64,000 bases of DNA from Populus alba (Eukaryota > Streptophyta > Magnoliopsida > Malpighiales > Salicaceae). The stretch's first letter is position 1; the number at the start of each line of letters is the position of its first letter. The position numbers and the translations under genes were made by a program. The notes under the pieces were generated by a model. It was not told the DNA's origin. It saw nothing but the letters and a program-made list of their open reading frames with translations, and searched no databases. Below are positions 57,569 through 64,000 of this stretch, piece by piece. Location of the stretch: NCBI RefSeq assembly GCF_005239225.2, contig NC_133302.1, positions 18,951,357 to 19,015,356 of the forward strand, in the 5' to 3' direction.

Positions 57569-59583
57569 CCTCACACACTCATCACGGTATACCTTTGCTT
57601 TTATATGTTTTTAAAAATGTATTTATTATATAATGTTGAAGCTTTATATATAGTCGCTATTTCTATATTCGAGGGCTAGCTACTATAATTGACCGAACAC
57701 CAGAAGTCCATAATCTTCATTAATCAAACAAGAGTACTAATTTCCATACCAACGAAGGTATTTTAGTTGCTTAAATAAGTATTTTTGAGCACAAGTAAAA
57801 GGTATTTTAATTAGCTGCTTATTCTTGAGTTCAAGCTCTTGTGTTCGTATCTTAACATCCAATAGAAACCTCGAAGGATTAACCCTAGCTGTCCAATAAC
57901 ATAGAATACCTTGGAGAATAAATAAATTTAAAAAAAAAAAAAAAAAAAAAGACTTTTCCTTTTAGTTCTCGTCTGAAACGGCCTTTTATTCTACAAGGAA
58001 TGAGAAACGCTACGTGGATGATCATTCAAAGCATGAAGTCGTGTTTGTTGACTCTATGCTTATTAAAAAATTCTCCTAGTTGCATCCCAACGTTTACGCT
58101 ACTTGTGAACGAATTAATTAATCAAACAATAACAATTAATTAAATTTCATTTCATTTTTAACACAAAATATGAAGGTGATAATATTGTGGTTTTTTCTAA
58201 ATCCTCAAAAAATAATTACAATTTAAAAAGAGTAAAACCAAACTTTTAAAAAAAAAAAATAAGATAGGATATTTTAAAAAAACGATGCAAAAGGCCAGAC
58301 TTGCATGCTAAAGATTTAATAAAAATGGATGACATAAATTAAAGATTAAAAAAAAAAAATAGAAGGAACAACAGCTCGTTCACTTACACAAGCAATATGT
58401 CATCCTCTATTTATTTATTTTTCTACTCACCTCCAGTTACCTAAAATTTGGGGTTTGACTTTTGAATTTTAAAAACCCAAAAATACTTTAAAAAACTTCC
58501 TAAACAACTCAATAAATTCATTTATAATTTCAAAACACCCTAAAATCATTAAAAATAAAGAAAATATTGAACCAAATCAAGAACACCCTTTACAAAGCTC
58601 GATCTACTTTTATAACATGGTTAAAAAGTAAAATCACCCCTATTAAACTCATTTATTTAAAACAAACTTATTAATATTAAAATTAGTTTTTTCATATCCA
58701 AAATTTAACTGTTTATACTTTCTCTCTCTCTCTCTATTTTGATAACTTTATCTCTCCTCCCTCCACAATAATCAGATTAAGTGGTTTATCCAAAATTTAA
58801 TTTCATAAGACGTGTTTAGATCAGTCTTAACAAAACTAAATCCATGTGCACACAACAAGCCTTCTTCTTTGTCGGCCAGTAATTCTGTCAATTACTTATT
58901 TTATTCCTATATATGTCCCTCTGAGGTCGATTTCTTCATGTTCTGTCTCCTTCACTCTCTGTTTTTTTTTTTTTGGTTAATGATGAATAATTGATTTAAC
59001 ATCACCAACTAATGATAAAGCAAGAGACTTCCTAACCCTAAGAAAAAAAATTAAAAAACTAGATAAAATATAATATCTACTTGAAGTGTTTGAAGAATTC
59101 ATATAGATCCCAACCCGGCTCGTTTTGCTTGAGAACTATGTTAATCTACAACAATATTAAAAAGTATTTGTTCATCAATTTTTCTTTTGAGTCCTTCAAT
59201 TTATCTCTTGAATTAACCACTTCAAGACCTTATTTAATCTATATATTACCATTTTTTCCAAACATCATTATCTCCACGTAATCTTCAGATAATTAATCAA
59301 GAAAAAAAATTCATAGCCCAAAAGGCAAAAGCAAGAAAAATTAAGAAAGAAGAAAACTTGGAAGTCAACATTCAACAATCAAAGTCGGATCCCTTGAAAT
59401 TGTCTTTGTACATATATCTTCTGTATGTTTAGGAAATTTCCAAGGAAACCCAATTGTCCACGCAATATTCAACAAAGAAAATCAATGAATATGAAATTAT
59501 CACCATAAAATATTGCTCTCCTAATACAAAATCGCACACATAACCCTTCCCCTCTATTCTACCAAAGACACAAGGAGCTAGCC
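57569..59583. other. Spacer and upstream region of the RING gene
   Basis: No gene is recognised. An A run lies at about 57931-57950 and a CT run near 58721-58734. The last few hundred bases presumably include the RING gene promoter and 5' untranslated region. Confidence 0.42.
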
Positions 59584-60357
59584 ATGGGGGGTAATCAGCT
59601 GCCTCCTCCAGTTCCTTTTTGGCCCTTCCAACCCAGTTCACGTGACAATGGTCTCTCAGGCTTTAATCATAGTACAAATACTTATGATTTAAACAGCAAG
59701 ATTATGCTCACTGCAATTCTATCATTATCCTTTGTTGTTGTGCTTGTTATAGCTCTTCATATTTATGCAAGATGTGCTCTAAGGCGTCATCAAGCCCGTC
59801 GCCGCGCTGTCATGAATAGCCTAGGGCTAACTAATGCTAATGTCAACTCCGGGGAGCCACCCAGGAGGGGGCTGGATCCGACCGTCATAGCCTCCCTCCC
59901 CATATTTGTTTACCAGCAAACTGAAGGCCAAGCTGAGGATGATTTGATAGAGTGTGCTGTTTGCTTAAGCATGCTAGAGGATCAAGAAATGGCTAGGATT
60001 TTACCGAATTGTAAGCACAAATTTCATGCTGAGTGCATCGATAAATGGTTAAGCTCCCATTCTACCTGTCCTATTTGTCGGACCGAGGCGGAGCCAATGA
60101 TCCAGCCAGAGCCACGTGAAGGTCCGGCTGGTGGTACTGCACACACAGCTCCAATGTTGGAGCCTATGAATTCTACATCGGTATGTGATGAGGGCACATC
60201 ATCATCTGTTGCTGGAAATCAACCATCTCCAAAAGTCGCCGGTTCCGGTTCACGGTTGAGCTCCTTTCGAAGGATGCTTAGTCGTGAACGATCATCAAGG
60301 AGAATCCAACCTGAGGTTCAAGATCAAGAGGGTTTTCAAGATTTAGAGAGACAATGA
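59584..60357 (+). CDS. ATL-type RING-H2 E3 ubiquitin ligase
   Basis: A single-exon, 257-residue membrane-anchored E3 ubiquitin ligase of the ATL family. After a proline-rich N-terminus there is one transmembrane segment (about residues 40-62), a basic stretch (RCALRRHQARRRA), the family-defining GLD motif (residues 96-98, in RRGLDPTVIASLPIF) and a RING-H2 finger. All eight zinc ligands are present in C3H2C3 order: C124, C127, C143, H145, H148, C151, C162 and C165. The finger also has the proline before C165's partner block (CPIC) and W155 for E2 binding. The C-terminal third is low-complexity and serine-rich. ATL proteins act in defence and hormone responses by ubiquitinating membrane-associated targets. 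The closest relatives by eye are ATL40/41-like; substrate is unknown. The start codon has a strong GCCATGG context. Confidence 0.93.
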   Translation: MGGNQLPPPVPFWPFQPSSRDNGLSGFNHSTNTYDLNSKIMLTAILSLSFVVVLVIALHIYARCALRRHQARRRAVMNSLGLTNANVNSGEPPRRGLDPTVIASLPIFVYQQTEGQAEDDLIECAVCLSMLEDQEMARILPNCKHKFHAECIDKWLSSHSTCPICRTEAEPMIQPEPREGPAGGTAHTAPMLEPMNSTSVCDEGTSSSVAGNQPSPKVAGSGSRLSSFRRMLSRERSSRRIQPEVQDQEGFQDLERQ

Positions 60358-60809
60358 TTTTAGGTAATATATAGAATGCGTTCATTTTATATCCAGATCC
60401 AATTCCAGCTGGTTTACATTGTTTGGGTGAAATTTTTGATTTTTTCTGATTAAAATCGGTACATAATACAGATGATGATATCAAATTTCATATGTATTTA
60501 ATTTCCTTGGCTCCCATCACTAGATTTATGAGGTGAAGATCATGCATATGTGCAGAAATGTTACCCGTGACTTCTTTTTTTATGTTTCAGAAGTTTTGTT
60601 TTTTTAAATGATAATCGAGCAATATTATTAATGAAAGCTAAAAATAAGAGTTTAGTAGTTTTTGACAAATAAAAGAATATAACTAAAATTAAAGTAAAGA
60701 TTCCAAGAGTTAAGAGTTTCAGAAGTCCTGTATTGTTGATTTAATTAATGTTAAATTATTTAGACATGCACGCCAAGAAACGATACAGTGATACACAACC
60801 ATGTCCCGT
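60358..60809. other. 3' flank of the RING gene
   Basis: Presumed 3' untranslated region and spacer. No other gene is seen. Confidence 0.5.
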
Positions 60810-61383
60810 TACTACAATTAATAGTTTTAGTGACGGAGATTTTTGTTGGTATTTATATTAGTAATTTGTTGGCATGTATGTTACCGATAAATTTAGAAAA
60901 GAAATATTCCATTAGAAAAATCATCATTAGTAATTTATGAATTTTCAGTAAGTTCATCTGTAATAAATATACCGATAAATTTATAAACAAAAAAATACAT
61001 CAAAAAAAACTTACATGCTTTATTGTGTTAGTATATTTATCAGTAAATATAACATATCAGTGATAAAATATCATCTATAATTTTGTTGGTGCGTTAACAA
61101 TAGTAGCGGCATTTACAGTAATTCTTTTCCAACTCTCTTGAATATATCGAAGGAGTTGTCCCGTTGGTAACCCCATTAGTAATATTTTAAAAAATATGTT
61201 AAACAAAAATATAAAAATAATTAAAACCAAATAAATAGTATAAAAATCAAATATTTATTATAAACTTAAACATTTATACATGCAAATATAATAAATATAA
61301 AATAGAGACGATGTTGGATCGAAGGAGGAGGAAGAGGTTGGTCGTCATTGAGATCATGGGGCTAATTAAGAGGTGCACATGAA

Positions 61384-61735
61384 CTACCCATATGTGATCT
61401 CATCTCCATTACCAATCAGTAGAGAATCAACAATGAGTCGTTCATATCTATCATTAAGATGGGTTGTCTGATCATGTACCTGTTGGTCTAACATCACTGC
61501 AAACTTCAGAGTTTGAATACTCAAAATCGATTGCGAACATTCAATGGTCAAAGCACTAAAAGTCGTCCGCAAGTTCTCGGTCTTAGTGTTAGAGATTTCA
61601 TACACCTGATTTCTATTGAGTTCACCATACAATCTTGCCTTTAATCACACAAATCTAGATCGATATTTAGATAGTTTGAAGGATCGTCCCCGTGTCTCTC
61701 CTTCAAATGGGTGTTATATGTATCCTGAAAAGTAA
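61384..61735 (-). pseudogene. Remnant of a plant transposase (Transposase_24-like)
   Basis: The minus-strand frame of 82 codons contains RNQVYEISNTKTENLRTT, a CSQSILSIQT stretch and a LDQQVHDQTTHLNDRYERL segment. These resemble the C-terminal region of the accessory protein that plant En/Spm-like elements encode (RNRVYGLSNT-type block), recalled rather than searched. Frames upstream are broken. The rest of the gene, about 61736-62900, is not readable as protein. Confidence 0.5.
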
Positions 61736-62811
61736 AAAAATAAATTCATCAAATTCAAGGAAATAATAACTGAAGAAAAAAATGATTGAAAACCAATATA
61801 CCACAAAGTGTTAAGCTCGGTTATCAACGAATAAAAAAATTAAACAAATTCCTATTTAAAAAAAAAAAAACAAACTTAGTAGCACCTATGTAACAACCGA
61901 TAATTTAGTGTGATTTGTGTAACCATCTTATTATGGTTCATTAGAATCTTTCAAAAGATTAAAAAAAATGGTCGCGTTTGCATAAGGTTCTTCATCTATA
62001 AATGGACATTGACTGGCATGGCCATGATTCATTCTCATCGCATTCATAACCATATTCTTATAAGGATTACTATTGTCATCTACAACTCAATGCACGTTAC
62101 TAGAACTATAAGTTGACCTAACCATCATTTCTATCATGGTATTGTGAGGATCATATGGTTCTCCGTGTGCATACCAACACAGATATTTCTCCATAAGTTT
62201 TTTTTTGAAAAGATGTCTCGTTACAACATCTTGATCAAGAAACTTTTCTCATATTAGATAGTGCATAATTGATAAAACCTTGAACCCCATTACAATAACT
62301 TATCCTCCGCGACTCTTAGGGTAAATCCTTATACATCTATGAACGATAATCCATTACTTATATCAAACCTATATAAAAAATAATGATGACAACATATATT
62401 AATTAATTACGTTAACTAAATAATTTGTAAAAATATTGATTTAGCTCAAATTTATTTAATCTATTTTAATAGTACTCTTGATTGATTATCAATTATTTAC
62501 CTATATTTAAATTTCTACATATTTATTGAAAATTTCAACTCGGCAATAAAATTGACAAAATATAAAATGGACCGATTAAATAAGACATTATATATTTCAT
62601 CACAAAACACCTAAGTCAAAAATTCGACATAAATTTCATCAGTTTACAAACAAATATAATTTTACAAAATCTAAAACAAACCCTAACTTCTACGAATCTT
62701 AAATTCATATAACAAATTTGTATGAGAAAAAACTATCAAACAAGTAAATACCTAAACAAAATACATATAATACAAAAAAATATATAAAAAAAACATTTTA
62801 AAATTGAGTTA

Positions 62812-62837
<26 letters not shown>
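62812..62837. repeat. (GA)n microsatellite
   Basis: About 13 GA units inside the CACTA-like element. Confidence 0.95.
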
Positions 62838-62843
<6 letters not shown>

Positions 62844-63322
62844 CTCACTTAAAGTGGAGAATCCTCATTAAAATTTGAATCAAAACACTGATGCTGACAA
62901 ACTAAATATTGTGGTGACCATATTTGTTGTGGGAGGTTGAATTGTGTTAAGAATGGGAGGAGGGTAGCTGTTTGTTGCAACAACAAAAAATGCAAAGGGA
63001 AGAATGAGAAATGATAGAAGGGGGAGGAGGGTCAATCACCAGGTTATAAATTAAATATCACCAACAGCATTATTGACGGAATAATTCTATCAAAAACTAT
63101 ATCGATCATTTTGTCAGTAAAAATGCTACATCACCGTATGATTTACCTTTTTGAATTACAATGCAAGACCCTCTGTCATTCCTTTGATATATACCGAAAT
63201 AATTTTTTGTCGGTGTTTATCGATGGATACAGGGATATAAAATTTTGTCGGTAAAGGTCATCAGAATATATTGACAAGTTTTTTCATCGATGTTTCCATT
63301 TGTATTGGTAAATTTTCTAGTA

Positions 63323-64000
63323 ATGTCTTATACGAGTTTATTATTTGTTTTACATTGTAAAAGTGTTTTTTTTAAAAAAATTAAATTTTTTATTTTATTT
63401 TTTGCTTCAAATTTGTGTGTTTTTTAATTATTTTGATGTAGTGATATCAAAAATAAATTTTTAAAAAATTATTTTAATATATCTTTAAATAAAAAATAAT
63501 TTAAAAAACAATCATTATCACAATAACAAACGAGTTCATATTATTAAACATTTATTTATACAGTCTACTGTTGTGGACTCTTGATGTTTGGTAACCTAAG
63601 AAGATAATGGGCGCAGGTAATAATGTAGAGGTAGATTAGGTGCCTGCCATGTGAACCAACCTCTCAAGTCTCAATGAACAATATATTTAGCAGCCACCAT
63701 GGACTCAAGATTTTGATTCTTTTATATTGATGACCATAAACAAATACTATATATTAAGGAGTTAAACCCAATGCTGCATTAATGCTGATCTCTTCATATT
63801 TCTTGTTCGGAAATTGTAGTCACACCGATGGTAAAATAAACGATTAATTAAAAATGGAAGCTGTTCTCTTTTATATCCACTCCCATGTGGATCTGGATCT
63901 TTAGGGAAATGTTTGAAATTAAAAATATATTAATTTGATTTTTTTTTAAAATATATATGTATTTTTAAAAACACAATTTTAAATACAAAAACAAATTATT
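63323..64000. other. AT-rich spacer at the window end
   Basis: No gene or clear repeat is recognised. Confidence 0.4.

Larger units (their letters stand above)
60810..63322. mobile_element. CACTA (En/Spm)-like element, decayed
   Basis: The left end reads TACTACAA and the right end, on the minus strand, TACTAGAAAATTTACC. Both are close to the CACTACAAGAAAA-type ends of plant CACTA transposons. Both ends are followed by sub-terminal repeats around CCGATAAATTTA, ACCGACAAAATT and TGTCGGT motifs in both orientations. A transposase-related remnant lies inside. The first C of each end is mutated, and no 3-bp target duplication is seen, so the boundaries are approximate by a few bases. Confidence 0.6.

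Overview
This is a nuclear plant window. It is very AT-rich, its few genes are separated by long spacers, and it is crowded with retrotransposon and DNA-transposon debris. The recognisable proteins (CLE signal peptides, a PLS-class PPR protein, a CIN-type TCP factor with a miR319 site, an ATL-type RING-H2 ligase) are those of a dicot. Repeat content and gene style fit a woody rosid such as Populus or a relative. That placement is inference; no marker here proves it.

Genes. Six protein-coding genes are supported, all with single-exon coding regions. Three are small CLE peptide genes on the minus strand (1797-2054, 19044-19301, 30333-30566). A 737-residue PPR gene (25521-27734, minus) lies between the second and third. 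A class II TCP gene (49945-50985, plus) and an ATL-type RING-H2 gene (59584-60357, plus) follow. CLE genes beside a miR319-regulated TCP recall the Arabidopsis chromosome 2 block with TCP10 (At2g31070) and CLE4-7 (At2g31081-31085), so the core may be conserved microsynteny. The first two CLE genes and about 350 bp of distant upstream DNA (8815-9180 and 23339-23667) look like products of one tandem segmental duplication that was later broken up by insertions.

Mobile elements. 1-1200: a Copia 3' end and a LINE fragment. 2748-7667: a decayed full-length Copia element (minus) with short LTRs. 7772-8300: a LINE tail fragment (minus). 9216-9699: a tandem array of a very small TRIM/SMART-like LTR element, with relatives at 28661-29073, 32429-32689, 39282-39521 and 53590-53873. 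11845-15899: a second Copia remnant (minus) whose gag is split by a 2.64-kb solo LTR (12593-15236) with a perfect 5-bp target duplication. 15925-18552: a 5'-truncated LINE. 20498-20876: a decayed LTR. 23676-24872: a non-autonomous hAT-like element with a perfect 8-bp target duplication. 60810-63322: a CACTA/Spm-like element with a transposase-related remnant.

The remaining spacers (roughly 31-49 kb and 52-59 kb) are AT-rich with microsatellites, short tandem duplications and two notable inverted repeats. I recognise no gene there. Multi-exon genes with short exons, tRNAs and non-coding RNAs could be missed because no search could be run. No complete new system was found. The most interesting items are the divergent second CLE peptide, the CLE/TCP linkage with its duplicated upstream block, the nested LTR structure, and the hAT-like element with unexplained internal sequence.
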